Shown: positions 1-10,287, counted from the stretch's first letter. The stretch is DNA of 64,000 nucleotides from Taiwanofungus camphoratus (GCA_003999685.1 CP021225.1:682001-746000); one strand, 5' to 3'. Notes: generated by a model not told the origin, from the letters alone. Numbers and translations: made by a program.

Positions 1-3000
1 GATCAGGCGATGGAAACGATCGACGACGATGAACTAGTCATAGCGTTCATCGAAGGAGACGATCGGATCGCGACATATGGACGAGATTCGCACCCCGCAT
101 ATCGAGACGCACCTCTTACGGAAGAGAGGTACCCCCTCGACGGATCCTATCGTCGTCTCGAAAACGGTCTTATCTGGCAGGTCAAGCACGACATTGGCCG
201 ACTCACCACGTCTACGGAACTCGCTATCAAGGAACACGCGCTGAAAGAGGAGAAACCGGTCACGGAACTCGTTCCTGAGTACCTCCACGACTTCCTCCCG
301 GTGTTCGACAAAGCCAAAGCAGCGAGACTCCCGCGACACTCGGAGTTCGACCATGAGATAAACCTCAAGCCAGATTTCAAGGACTTCAAGCAGTCGACGT
401 ATTCTCTCAACCGGGATCAACGAGCGGAACTGGACAAGTTCCTCGAGGAGAATATAGAAAAGGGATACATCCGACCGTCCAAATCGCCACTCGCAAGTCC
501 GTTCTTCTTCGTGGATAAGAAGGACGGCGGATACCGACCTTGCCAGGATTATAGGGAACTTAACGAGGGAACAATCAAAGACAGATACCCTCTTCCCCTC
601 GTAACGGAGCTTCTGGAACGCCTCAATAACGCCACGATCTTCACGAAGATGGACCTTCGTCAGGGATACAACAACCTTCGCATCAAGGAAGGGGACGAAT
701 GGAAAGCGGCTTTCGGTGTTCCAGCAGCAGGGGAAGGACCTCCCTCGTTCTACGAACCCCGGGTAATGTTCTTCGGGATGTGCAACTCACCGGCAACGTT
801 CCAGCGGATGATGAACACGGTCTTCGCAGACATGCTCAAGGAAGGATGGTTGGCAATCTACATGGACGACATCCTTATCTACTCGACGGACCCCGAGGAG
901 CATAAGAAGCGAACACGGCGAGTTATCGAAAGGCTTCGAGATAACGACCTGTATCTCAAACCGGAAAAGTGCAAATTCGACGTGCAAGAAGTCGAATTCT
1001 TAGGCATGATCATCAGACCCGGACAACTCGCCATGGACCCAGTCAAGGTAGCCGGCATCAGGGACTGGCCGATACCTAAGAACCTCAGGGAGGTCCGGTC
1101 GTTCATTGGATTTGGGAACTTCTACCGCCGGTTTATACATAGCTTCTCGCATCTGGCCCAGCCTCTGGTCTCGCTTACGCGAAAGGACGTCAAATGGCAT
1201 TGGGACGATGAACAACAAGAAGCTTTCGAAGCACTGAAGAAAGCTTTCCTGGAACAACCGGTTCTACAGATGCCCGACCCGGAGAAGCCGTTCGCGTTGG
1301 AAACGGATGCATCGAAGTTCGCTACGGGCGCCGTCCTCAGGCAAAAGGACGACAACGGCGATTGGCATCCGTGTGGTTATATTTCCCAGAGTATGACACC
1401 AGCGGAACGAAACTACGACGTCTATGACCGGGAACTCATGGGCGTCATGAGAGGCCTCAACGAATGGAGTCACCTTCTCATCGGAAGCCCGTATCCAGTC
1501 ACGATCTATAGCGACCACAAGAATCTGACGTACTGGAAAACGGCACGGAATCTGAATCGAAGGCAAGCGCGATGGGCTCTCCGCTTGTCCGAATTCGATT
1601 ACAGGTTAATTCATGTCCCGGGCACGCAAATGGTGCAAAGCGACGCGCTCTCCCGACGCCCCGACCACGACGATGGTTCATCAGACAACCAGGATGTGAC
1701 CGTCTTACCGGACAAGGTGTGGGCAGCAGCAATCGACACGAGTCTAAGGGCTTCCATCGCGGAAGCATGCGTAAATGACTCGGTATATACGGAAGGGATG
1801 TGCAACGCACGAAACGGCTCAAACGACCACTGGACAATTCGAGACGGAGACCTCCTCTACGATAATCGGGTGTATATTCCCCTAGACGAGGATCTACGAC
1901 GACACACGGTCTCGAATTATCACGACCTCCCCTCCGCCGGCCACCCTGGAATTCAGAAGACCCTCTCGTCTATTCGACGGGACTACTGGTGGCCTGGAAT
2001 GGCTGACTTCGTCACGCGATACGTCAAAGGTTGCGGCACTTGCCAGCAAATGAAAGTTAACACGCACCCCACCCGACCGGCCCTACTCCCGATCAAATCC
2101 GCGCAGCACGCCACCCCGTTCAGTACATTCTGCTGCGATTTCATCACGGATTTACCGACTTCGGAGGGCTACGATTCAATTTTGGTCGTTGTGGACCACG
2201 ACCTTACGAAGGGGGTAATTTTCATTCCATGCAACAAAACGATCGACGCATCAGGAACAGCCGAGGCATTATATCGAGAGGTGTACAAGTGGTTTGGTCT
2301 CCCGGACAAGATCATTAGCGATCGGGGACCACAGTTCGCATCAAAGGTATTCCAGGAGCTCTGCCGTATGACTGGAGTAAAGTCGGCCATGAGCACAGCG
2401 TTCCACCCTCAAACGGATGGAGAAACGGAACGAGTCAACCAGGAACTGGAGATCTACCTGCGATGCTTCACGAGCAATAACCCGGACAATTGGTCATCGC
2501 TGCTGGGCTCAGCACAGTTCGCTCACAACTCGCGTGAGCACTCAACAATTAAGGCGTCACCCTTCAAGGTCATGATGGGCTATGAACCTCGAGGGATTCC
2601 CGTCGTACACCCCGGATCGGACACACCGGGCGCTGCTTATCGACTGAGGAACTTGCAGAAGATTCGGGAAGACGCACACTCAGCAATGGAGCTAGCACAG
2701 GCGGTGTTAGCAAGACGCGTGAAACCCAAAGGAACGGGTTTCCGCAAAGGACAAAAGGTATGGCTAGACTCACGGAATCTAAAGCTGCCATACCCGACAA
2801 GGAAGTTGGCTCCCAAGCGCGAGGGACCCTTCGAAATCACGGATGTTCTAGGACCGGTGTCTTACAAGCTGAAACTCCCGACGACGTGGCGAGTGCACCC
2901 CGTTTTCCATGCCGCACTTCTTTCGCCATACACCGAGACGGACACGCATGGTCCCAACTACACGGAACCACCACCGGAGCTTATCAGCGGCGAAGATAAC

Positions 3001-3177
3001 TACGAAGTCGAAGCCCTGGTCGGACATCGTGAGAATCGCCGAAGGAATCGCCGAGAATACCGAGTCAGGTGGAAAGGGTACTCGTCCGCCGATGACTCCT
3101 GGGAACCGGAAGGAAACTTAGCCGGTACTGCGGACGAGCTGCTGGACGCATATAAGCAGCGCAAGAATTTACGATGA
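1..3177 (+). CDS. Pol polyprotein (RT, RNase H, integrase, chromodomain), family A copy A1, partial
   Basis: This is the C-terminal part of the Pol polyprotein of copy A1; the frame is already open at base 1. Seen in order are the reverse transcriptase with YMDD at 859-870, an RNase H region with the ETDAS motif, an HHCC zinc-binding integrase N-domain, an integrase core with the SDRGPQF and HPQTDGETERVNQ motifs, and a C-terminal chromodomain containing RVRWKGY. Such chromodomains direct integration towards methylated-histone chromatin in the chromovirus clade of Ty3/gypsy elements. The first half is almost identical to A2, whereas the integrase and chromodomain half differs more. Confidence 0.95.
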   Translation, partial: DQAMETIDDDELVIAFIEGDDRIATYGRDSHPAYRDAPLTEERYPLDGSYRRLENGLIWQVKHDIGRLTTSTELAIKEHALKEEKPVTELVPEYLHDFLPVFDKAKAARLPRHSEFDHEINLKPDFKDFKQSTYSLNRDQRAELDKFLEENIEKGYIRPSKSPLASPFFFVDKKDGGYRPCQDYRELNEGTIKDRYPLPLVTELLERLNNATIFTKMDLRQGYNNLRIKEGDEWKAAFGVPAAGEGPPSFYEPRVMFFGMCNSPATFQRMMNTVFADMLKEGWLAIYMDDILIYSTDPEEHKKRTRRVIERLRDNDLYLKPEKCKFDVQEVEFLGMIIRPGQLAMDPVKVAGIRDWPIPKNLREVRSFIGFGNFYRRFIHSFSHLAQPLVSLTRKDVKWHWDDEQQEAFEALKKAFLEQPVLQMPDPEKPFALETDASKFATGAVLRQKDDNGDWHPCGYISQSMTPAERNYDVYDRELMGVMRGLNEWSHLLIGSPYPVTIYSDHKNLTYWKTARNLNRRQARWALRLSEFDYRLIHVPGTQMVQSDALSRRPDHDDGSSDNQDVTVLPDKVWAAAIDTSLRASIAEACVNDSVYTEGMCNARNGSNDHWTIRDGDLLYDNRVYIPLDEDLRRHTVSNYHDLPSAGHPGIQKTLSSIRRDYWWPGMADFVTRYVKGCGTCQQMKVNTHPTRPALLPIKSAQHATPFSTFCCDFITDLPTSEGYDSILVVVDHDLTKGVIFIPCNKTIDASGTAEALYREVYKWFGLPDKIISDRGPQFASKVFQELCRMTGVKSAMSTAFHPQTDGETERVNQELEIYLRCFTSNNPDNWSSLLGSAQFAHNSREHSTIKASPFKVMMGYEPRGIPVVHPGSDTPGAAYRLRNLQKIREDAHSAMELAQAVLARRVKPKGTGFRKGQKVWLDSRNLKLPYPTRKLAPKREGPFEITDVLGPVSYKLKLPTTWRVHPVFHAALLSPYTETDTHGPNYTEPPPELISGEDNYEVEALVGHRENRRRNRREYRVRWKGYSSADDSWEPEGNLAGTADELLDAYKQRKNLR

Positions 3178-3235
3178 GTAGACAAAAGAAAAAAAAAAAA
3201 AAAAAAGTCGCATTTTCACCCCACTCATCGCTCGT

Positions 3236-3490
3236 ATGTCTCAGTCAAACGGTCCTTCATCCTCGTTCACTCGCTACGGTCCATGCTACCTCTGCGGTAG
3301 CACTCGTCACTCGCACAGGACGTGCCCCGACTACAAATGTCTCCGCTGTAGTCGCCCGTCGCCTGGGCACCTTACGCGCGAATGCACCGCCGTCAATTAC
3401 GCATTCGCCTACGACCCGGTACCGCCATATCATCCAGAGTGGTTCCTGCATGTCGTTAAACTGCGAGGGAACGACCGTGCACGTCGTTAA
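3236..3490 (+). CDS. Post-pol zinc-knuckle reading frame, family A copy A1
   Basis: A frame of 84 residues follows pol and precedes the LTR. It contains one classical CX2CX4HX4C knuckle (CYLCGSTRHSHRTC) and a second, looser one (CLRCSRPSPGHLTREC). The same protein is encoded in copy A2. Gypsy elements normally carry their zinc knuckle at the C terminus of Gag, and A2 has one there too, so this is an additional nucleic-acid-binding frame. Function is unknown; a nucleocapsid-like or accessory role is inference from the motif only. Confidence 0.55.
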   Translation: MSQSNGPSSSFTRYGPCYLCGSTRHSHRTCPDYKCLRCSRPSPGHLTRECTAVNYAFAYDPVPPYHPEWFLHVVKLRGNDRARR

Positions 3491-3769
3491 ACTACACCGT
3501 ACGACCGACATGTCGTAAAACTGTAGAAAGTTCGAGCTGGAAGGATGCTCACGGTTGGAGGGGTCATCCCCTATGGTTGGAAGGGTCATCCCTTATAGGT
3601 CGCGGTGAAACACCCGCTCGTCACTTCCAGGAAAGTTTTTCAAGTTCATCCTCGGAAGTTCGTCAAGTTCGTCGACGGTCGCCAAAAAGTTCGACTCGGA
3701 GAAACTCGACGCGTCCCCATTGGAGTTTTAGTTGATTGACCAGGCGTTCAATCATAAGTAGGGGGGTAA

Positions 3770-4323
3770 TGATACAATTTCTTTCATCGCATATCTTATC
3801 GGTCGGACCTCGGATCGGTCCCGTGACCTTTCGCTTCTAGGACGGGCCTCGGGTAGGCCCAACTTCTTCGCGCAGCATCTTGACTCATCGCTGCTTACGG
3901 TACGGGCCCCGGACGGGCCCCGGTTACTCATGGACTCTGACTCATATCGGGCCCCGCTTACACATTCCGTCTTACGCTTACTGATTGCTAATACGGCCCG
4001 ATGACTCATATCGCCTTACTTACGCTTACTCATGCTGGTTCTTAGACCACGTGCCATGGTCCGTGCGCAGAGTAGAATACGTATATAAGGCCCTGTACTT
4101 TGTAGGTCGGACCTTAAGTTCGATCTGGTTACCAAGTAGCTAGTTACCACTAGCAATCTTATACTCGTATCTTGCGACCTCTCGCTTCGTACCTGAGTAC
4201 TCGCTCGACTCTATCGACTTCGCCCAGGAGGACATACGCAGTGTCCATAAAGCCTCACTACTATCCCTAGTAGCCAGGTCCTCACGTTCGAGGCTTTCCG
4301 GTCGTTGATACCAGCTTGTATCA
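3770..4323 (+). repeat. LTR of family A (shared by A1 and A2)
   Basis: A 554-base LTR starting TGATACA and ending TGTATCA. It follows a G-rich polypurine tract and is followed directly by the internal region of A2, so one LTR serves as 3' LTR of A1 and 5' LTR of A2. It appears identical by eye to the LTR at 10288-10841. It contains several short GGGCC-type inverted motifs in its upstream half. Confidence 0.95.
4082..4088 (+). promoter_or_regulatory. TATA box in family A LTR
   Basis: TATATAA lies about 310 bases into the LTR, in the position expected for the U3 promoter of the element. The matching box in the downstream LTR is at 10600-10606. Confidence 0.6.
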
Positions 4324-4424
4324 AAAGATCGAACTTACGCTAAGTCGCCCCTAGTCTTATCTAGTAGGGCTAACCGTTAGACACCACGTCTACCATCGAG
4401 ACAATCGACCCCACCGCTTGGGGA

Positions 4425-5747
4425 TTGCCGACTCAAGTAAACGACGCGCCGCTTCTGTACGATCGTCTTCGTTGGACTTTCGTTGACCAGAACCTCGACC
4501 CGATCTACCCGAACTCTCCACTTGCGTGGGCAGGGACAATTTCGGATCGCCGAGCACAGGAGAAATTAGCCTCCTATTTCAGACGTAACCCTCCGCCAGA
4601 CGGAAGAGACCCAGCTGGTTTCTTTCCCGCGTCGATACCATCGACACCGTTGATAGCCACCCCGACCACTCCCACGTTCCCATCACTCCCTTCCACACCC
4701 GTAACACCTACCACCCCTACCACGATGGCTACTATCGCAACAATGACCAGGGCGGAGCTTGAAGCGCTCATAGCGCATCTCGCGGCGCAACAGCATCAGG
4801 GGAGTCGACCCCTTAAGCTCGACATTCCTGCACCGGAGCCGTTCACCGGGCAAGGAGAAGATTTGGAGCGTTTCCTCCAACGGGTGGAGCATTACCTCAC
4901 TGCCACCAACAACCAAGGGTTAAGCGATGATGCAAAGATCGCTTACACAGTCGCTCTCATGAAAGGAGGGCAGGACGCACGTATCTGGCGCGATACGTTT
5001 TACGAACGGGCCGCGGGAGGGCATGCTCCCTACGCTAGCTGGGACGTATTCAAGGCGAGCTTGCGACTCGCGTTCCCCGAGCACGAAGGAGTCCAGAGGG
5101 CTCACCAGGTGCTAATGGAGTTGCCGGCCAAGCAACTAAACAAGAAGACCAGGGTCAGTACAAAGATGTACGTGGAGAGGTTCCGACTCCTGGCAGAGAA
5201 GGCCAAGTTAAAGGACGCTTTCACGAGCCTCCAAGGCCAACGCACCGAGAACGATTACCCCACGTTGAGGGCGATCTTCATCAAAGGTCTGGACCGCCAG
5301 ATCTACACGACACTCGCAGGTCGCACCAGTACGGAACGACCCAACTCCATGGAGAAATGGTACGCCGATGTTCTTCACCTCGACGCCGTCTATAGGGGGA
5401 TCGACCAGACCCTCTCCAACACCACCGACGTCGACTACGGCGAACCCATGGAGGTGGACGCACTCGCTATTCCGCGCCCCACACCGTTCACCAAGAAGTG
5501 GGAGGACGGATGCAACCTCAGTGAGAAAGAAAGGAAGTACCACATGGATAATCGTCTATGTTTCTACTGCCACAAGGGAGGGCACGCGGTGCGCAAGTGT
5601 CCGAAGAAGACGGCCAAAGCTGGCCAAAGGAGTACCTCGAAGGAACCTGAGGCGCGATCCCCCATGGACTTCCGCTCGTACATCAAGACGCTCTCCGCAG
5701 ACGAGAAAAGGGCGATGTTCGAGGAGTTAGGAACGGAGGATTTTTAA
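4425..5747 (+). CDS. Gag (capsid and nucleocapsid), family A copy A2
   Basis: This is the structural Gag protein that would form the virus-like particle. A proline- and threonine-rich leader is followed by a helical retrotransposon capsid region (about residues 135-330) and one CX2CX4HX4C zinc knuckle (CFYCHKGGHAVRKC) near the C terminus. The open frame begins near 4425 with no ATG; the first ATG is at 4725, so the true start is uncertain. Pol lies in the -1 frame relative to gag and is open across the gag end, which fits the ribosomal frameshifting known for this group. Confidence 0.85.
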   Translation: MPTQVNDAPLLYDRLRWTFVDQNLDPIYPNSPLAWAGTISDRRAQEKLASYFRRNPPPDGRDPAGFFPASIPSTPLIATPTTPTFPSLPSTPVTPTTPTTMATIATMTRAELEALIAHLAAQQHQGSRPLKLDIPAPEPFTGQGEDLERFLQRVEHYLTATNNQGLSDDAKIAYTVALMKGGQDARIWRDTFYERAAGGHAPYASWDVFKASLRLAFPEHEGVQRAHQVLMELPAKQLNKKTRVSTKMYVERFRLLAEKAKLKDAFTSLQGQRTENDYPTLRAIFIKGLDRQIYTTLAGRTSTERPNSMEKWYADVLHLDAVYRGIDQTLSNTTDVDYGEPMEVDALAIPRPTPFTKKWEDGCNLSEKERKYHMDNRLCFYCHKGGHAVRKCPKKTAKAGQRSTSKEPEARSPMDFRSYIKTLSADEKRAMFEELGTEDF

Positions 5748-5830
5748 AGGGGCAGGGTGAGCCGACGCAACCACTGCCCGTATCCATTTCACTGTCCCGT
5801 GTTGTACTTGTAGTCAGGAATGACAGAGCT

Positions 5831-8800
5831 TTGCACATTCCGATTACTGTGGGACGAAAAGCCGTCGAAGCCCGCGCCTTTATCGATAGTGGCGCATCGG
5901 GAATATTCGTGCATCCACGATTTGTCAAAGAACACAAGTTACGGACTGAGGCGCTACCACGCCCTATACCGGTGTTCAACGTGGACGGCACTGCCAACAA
6001 GCAAGCGCTCATTAACCGACGAGCCTTGCTATCGTACAAAATCGGGAACGAGCCCCGGTTTGTCAAAGCGTACGTGGCCAGTATAGGGAACGAAGACATC
6101 ATCTTCGGACATACCTGGCTCAAACTCGAGAACCCCAGTATCGACTGGAAGGGGGGTCGTGTGGAACTGAAGCACCGCATGACTCTACAGGAATCTCGAG
6201 AGTGGAAGAAGGGGATCATCGCGCAACGAGTAGCGCGATTGGAGCTGAAGAAACTAGCCGAACGAGAACAGGAAGAAGCCCTGGATCCCGTGCTAGACTA
6301 TGAGGTAGATTGGTCAGCACCCCCTTGCCCACAGGTAGCGGCTTTCCTCGCCGAACGAAACAAACGCCTCAAGCAACAATGGCAGCCCACCATTGAGGAG
6401 GTAGAGGACGAAGGAGACTTCGAGGTGATCGACACCATGTCTCCTGTCTTGCCGACGACAGACATGCCTAGGCAGACAGCACGCCGCGACATCCCAGTCG
6501 CACCCCTGGTAGAAGAATCGGTCAACGGTATCACACTGGATCAGGCGATGGAAACGATCGACGACGATGAACTAGTCATAGCGTTCATCGAAGGAGACGA
6601 TCGGATCGCGACATATGGACGAGATTCGCACCCCGCATATCGAGACGCACCTCTTACGGAAGAGAGGTACCCCCTCGACGGATCCTATCGTCGTCTCGAA
6701 AACGGTCTTATCTGGCAGGTCAAGCACGACATTGGCCGACTCACCACGTCTACGGAACTCGCTATCAAGGAACACGCGCTGAAAGAGGAGAAACCGGTCA
6801 CGGAACTCGTTCCTGAGTACCTCCACGACTTCCTCCCGGTGTTCGACAAAGCCAAAGCAGCGAGACTCCCGCGACACTCGGAGTTCGACCATGAGATAAA
6901 CCTCAAGCCAGATTTCAAGGACTTCAAGCAGTCGACGTATTCTCTCAACCGGGATCAACGAGCGGAACTGGACAAGTTCCTCGAGGAGAATATAGAAAAG
7001 GGATACATCCGACCGTCCAAATCGCCACTCGCAAGTCCGTTCTTCTTCGTGGATAAGAAGGACGGCGGATACCGACCTTGCCAGGATTATAGGGAACTTA
7101 ACGAGGGAACAATCAAAGACAGATACCCTCTTCCCCTCGTAACGGAGCTTCTGGAACGCCTCAATAACGCCACGATCTTCACGAAGATGGACCTTCGTCA
7201 GGGATACAACAACCTTCGCATCAAGGAAGGGGACGAATGGAAAGCGGCTTTCGGTGTTCCAGCAGCAGGGGAAGGACCTCCCTCGTTCTACGAACCCCGG
7301 GTAATGTTCTTCGGGATGTGCAACTCACCGGCAACGTTCCAGCGGATGATGAACACGGTCTTCGCAGACATGCTCAAGGAAGGATGGTTGGCAATCTACA
7401 TGGACGACATCCTTATCTACTCGACGGACCCCGAGGAGCATAAGAAGCGAACACGGCGAGTTATCGAAAGGCTTCGAGATAACGACCTGTATCTCAAACC
7501 GGAAAAGTGCAAATTCGACGTGCAAGAAGTCGAATTCTTAGGCATGATCATCAGACCCGGACAACTCGCCATGGACCCAGTCAAGGTAGCCGGCATCAGG
7601 GACTGGCCGATACCTAAGAACCTCAGGGAGGTCCGGTCGTTCATTGGATTTGGGAACTTCTACCGCCGGTTTATACATAGCTTCTCGCATCTGGCCCAGC
7701 CTCTGGTCTCGCTTACGCGAAAGGACGTCAAATGGCATTGGGACGATGAACAACAGGAAGCTTTCGAAGCACTGAAGAAAGCTTTCCTGGAACAACCGGT
7801 TCTACAGATGCCCGACCCGGAGAAGCCGTTCGCGTTGGAAACGGATGCATCGAAGTTCGCTACGGGCGCCGTCCTCAGGCAAAAGGACGACAACGGCGAT
7901 TGGCATCCGTGTGGTTATATTTCCCAGAGTATGACACCAGCGGAACGAAACTACGACGTCTATGACCGGGAACTCATGGGCGTCATGAGAGGCCTCAACG
8001 AATGGAGTCACCTTCTCATCGGAAGCCCGCATCCAGTCACGATCTATAGCGACCACAAGAATCTGACGTACTGGAAAACGGCACGGAATCTGAATCGAAG
8101 GCAAGCGCGATGGGCTCTCCGCTTGTCCGAATTCGATTACAGGTTAATTCATGTCCCGGGCACGCAAATGGTGCAAAGCGACGCGCTCTCCCGACGCCCC
8201 GACCACGACGACGGTTCATCAGACAACCAAGATGTAACCCTTCTCCCAGACAAGGTATGGGCGGCAGCAATCGACACGAGTCTAAGGGCTTCCATCGCGG
8301 AAGCATGCGTAAATGACTCGGTGTATACGGAAGGGATGCGCAATGCACGAAATGGCTCAAACGACCACTGGACGATTCGAGACGGAGACCTCCTCTACGA
8401 TAATCAGGTGTATATTCCCCTAGACGAGGATCTACGACGACATACGGTCTCGAATTATCACGACCTCCTCTCCGCCGGCCACCCTGGAATTCAGAAGACC
8501 CTCTCGTCTATTCGACGAGACTACTGGTGGCCTGGAATGGCTGACTTCGTCACGCGATACGTCAAAGGTTGCGGCACTTGCCAGCAAATGAAAGTTAACA
8601 CACACCCCACCCGTCCAGCCCTACTCCCGATCAAATCCGCGCAGCACGCCACTCCGTTCAGTACATTCTGCTGCGATTTCATTACGGATTTGCCGACTTC
8701 GGAGGGCTACGATTCAATTTTGGTCGTTGTGGACCACGACCTTACGAAGGGGGTAATTTTCATTCCATGCAACAAAACGATTGACGCATCAGGAACAGCC

Positions 8801-9715
8801 GAGGCACTATATCGTGAGGTGTACAAGTGGTTTGGTCTTCCGGACAAGATCATTAGCGATCGAGGACCACAGTTCGCATCAAAGGTATTCCAGGAGCTCT
8901 GCCGTATGACCGGAGTCAAGTCGGCCATGAGCACAGCGTTCCACCCTCAAACGGACGGAGAAACGGAACGAGTCAACCAGGAACTGGAGATCTACCTGCG
9001 ATGCTTCACGAGCAACAACCCGGACAATTGGTCGTCGCTGCTGGGCTCAGCACAATTCGCTCACAACTCGCGTGAGCATTCAACAATTAAGGCGTCACCC
9101 TTCAAGGTCATGATGGGCTATGAACCTCGAGGGATTCCCGTCGTACACCCCGGATCGGACACACCGGGCGCTGCTTATCGACTGCGGAACTTGCAGAAGA
9201 TTCGGGAAGACGCACACTCAGCAATGGAGCTAGCACAGGCGGTGTTAGCAAGACGCGTGAAACCCAAAGGAACGGGTTTCCGCAAAGGACAAAAGGTATG
9301 GCTAGACTCACGAAATCTAAAGCTACCATACCCGACGAGGAAGTTGGCTCCCAAGCGCGAGGGACCCTTCGAAATCACGGACGTTCTAGGACCGGTGTCT
9401 TACAAGCTGAAACTCCCGGCGACATGGCGAGTGCACCCCGTTTTCCACGCTGCACTTCTTTCACCATATACCGAGACGGACACCCATGGTCCCAACTACA
9501 CGGAACCACCACCGGAGCTTATCAGCGGCGAAGATAACTACGAAGTCGAAGCTCTGGTTGGACATCGTGAGAATCGCCGAAGGAATCGCCGAGAATATCG
9601 AGTCAGGTGGAAAGGTTACTCCTCCGCCGACGACTCGTGGGAACCGGAAGAGAACTTAGCCGGTACTGCGGACGAGCTGCTGGACGCATATAAGCAGCGC
9701 AAGAACTTACGATGA
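5831..9715 (+). CDS. Protease-RT-RNase H-integrase-chromodomain polyprotein, family A copy A2
   Basis: This is the enzymatic polyprotein of A2, about 1294 residues and apparently whole. An aspartic protease motif FIDSGASG lies near residue 18; reverse transcriptase follows, with YMDD at 7397-7408 (about residue 523); then RNase H, an HHCC integrase N-domain, an integrase catalytic core (SDRGPQF, HPQTDGETERVNQ) and a chromodomain at the C terminus. The listed start is the beginning of the clear protease homology. The codon there is TTG, and the frame is open further upstream through the end of gag, consistent with expression by frameshifting rather than by its own start. Confidence 0.93.
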   Translation: MHIPITVGRKAVEARAFIDSGASGIFVHPRFVKEHKLRTEALPRPIPVFNVDGTANKQALINRRALLSYKIGNEPRFVKAYVASIGNEDIIFGHTWLKLENPSIDWKGGRVELKHRMTLQESREWKKGIIAQRVARLELKKLAEREQEEALDPVLDYEVDWSAPPCPQVAAFLAERNKRLKQQWQPTIEEVEDEGDFEVIDTMSPVLPTTDMPRQTARRDIPVAPLVEESVNGITLDQAMETIDDDELVIAFIEGDDRIATYGRDSHPAYRDAPLTEERYPLDGSYRRLENGLIWQVKHDIGRLTTSTELAIKEHALKEEKPVTELVPEYLHDFLPVFDKAKAARLPRHSEFDHEINLKPDFKDFKQSTYSLNRDQRAELDKFLEENIEKGYIRPSKSPLASPFFFVDKKDGGYRPCQDYRELNEGTIKDRYPLPLVTELLERLNNATIFTKMDLRQGYNNLRIKEGDEWKAAFGVPAAGEGPPSFYEPRVMFFGMCNSPATFQRMMNTVFADMLKEGWLAIYMDDILIYSTDPEEHKKRTRRVIERLRDNDLYLKPEKCKFDVQEVEFLGMIIRPGQLAMDPVKVAGIRDWPIPKNLREVRSFIGFGNFYRRFIHSFSHLAQPLVSLTRKDVKWHWDDEQQEAFEALKKAFLEQPVLQMPDPEKPFALETDASKFATGAVLRQKDDNGDWHPCGYISQSMTPAERNYDVYDRELMGVMRGLNEWSHLLIGSPHPVTIYSDHKNLTYWKTARNLNRRQARWALRLSEFDYRLIHVPGTQMVQSDALSRRPDHDDGSSDNQDVTLLPDKVWAAAIDTSLRASIAEACVNDSVYTEGMRNARNGSNDHWTIRDGDLLYDNQVYIPLDEDLRRHTVSNYHDLLSAGHPGIQKTLSSIRRDYWWPGMADFVTRYVKGCGTCQQMKVNTHPTRPALLPIKSAQHATPFSTFCCDFITDLPTSEGYDSILVVVDHDLTKGVIFIPCNKTIDASGTAEALYREVYKWFGLPDKIISDRGPQFASKVFQELCRMTGVKSAMSTAFHPQTDGETERVNQELEIYLRCFTSNNPDNWSSLLGSAQFAHNSREHSTIKASPFKVMMGYEPRGIPVVHPGSDTPGAAYRLRNLQKIREDAHSAMELAQAVLARRVKPKGTGFRKGQKVWLDSRNLKLPYPTRKLAPKREGPFEITDVLGPVSYKLKLPATWRVHPVFHAALLSPYTETDTHGPNYTEPPPELISGEDNYEVEALVGHRENRRRNRREYRVRWKGYSSADDSWEPEENLAGTADELLDAYKQRKNLR

Positions 9716-10008
9716 GAAAGAAAAGTCGCATTTTCACCCCACTCATCGCTCGTATGTCTCAGTCAAACGGTCCTTCATCCTCGTTCACTCGCTACGGTCC
9801 ATGCTACCTCTGCGGTAGCACTCGTCACTCGCACAGGACGTGCCCCGACTACAAATGTCTCCGCTGTAGTCGCCCGTCGCCTGGGCACCTTACGCGCGAA
9901 TGCACCGCCGTCAATTACGCATTCGCCTACGACCCGGTACCGCCATATCATCCAGAGTGGTTCCTGCATGTCGTTAAACTGCGAGGGAACGACCGTGCAC
10001 GTCGTTAA
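9712..10008 (+). CDS. Post-pol zinc-knuckle reading frame, family A copy A2
   Basis: A 98-residue frame whose ATG overlaps the pol stop (ATGA at 9712-9715). An internal ATG at 9754 matches the start seen in copy A1. It carries two zinc knuckles, CYLCGSTRHSHRTC and CLRCSRPSPGHLTREC, followed by a tyrosine- and proline-rich stretch. The stop-start overlap is the arrangement known from termination-reinitiation coupling, so translation after pol is plausible, though this is inference. A comparable knuckle after pol exists in family B. Confidence 0.6.
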   Translation: MRKKSRIFTPLIARMSQSNGPSSSFTRYGPCYLCGSTRHSHRTCPDYKCLRCSRPSPGHLTRECTAVNYAFAYDPVPPYHPEWFLHVVKLRGNDRARR

Positions 10009-10287
10009 ACTACACCGTACGACCGACATGTCGTAAAACTGTAGAAAGTTCGAGCTGGAAGGATGCTCACGGTTGGAGGGGTCATCCCCTATGGTTGGAA
10101 GGGTCATCCCTTATAGGTCGCGGTGAAACACCCGCTCGTCACTTCCAGGAAAGTTTTTCAAGTTCATCCTCGGAAGTTCGTCAAGTTCGTCGACGGTCGC
10201 CAAAAAGTTCGACTCGGAGAAACTCGACGCGTCCCCATTGGAGTTTTAGTTGATTGACCAGGCGTTCAATCATAAGTAGGGGGGTAA

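Larger units (their letters stand above)
1..4323 (+). mobile_element. Ty3/gypsy chromovirus, family A, copy A1 (3' part, cut by window edge)
   Basis: This is the 3' portion of a chromodomain Ty3/gypsy LTR retrotransposon. Visible parts are reverse transcriptase, RNase H, integrase, chromodomain, a small post-pol zinc-knuckle frame, a polypurine tract at 3757-3769 and an LTR at 3770-4323. The next element (A2) begins directly with this same LTR, so the two copies form a tandem array with a period of 6518 bases. A1 and A2 are nearly identical over most of their length, which indicates a young insertion. The 5' end and the left target site lie outside the window. Confidence 0.95.

Noticed and set aside
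787-1837. Several minus-strand frames of 66 to 112 residues inside family A pol (and their copies at 7325-8360)
   Set aside because: They are shadows of the pol frame, repeated in both copies only because pol is repeated; no start context or motif.
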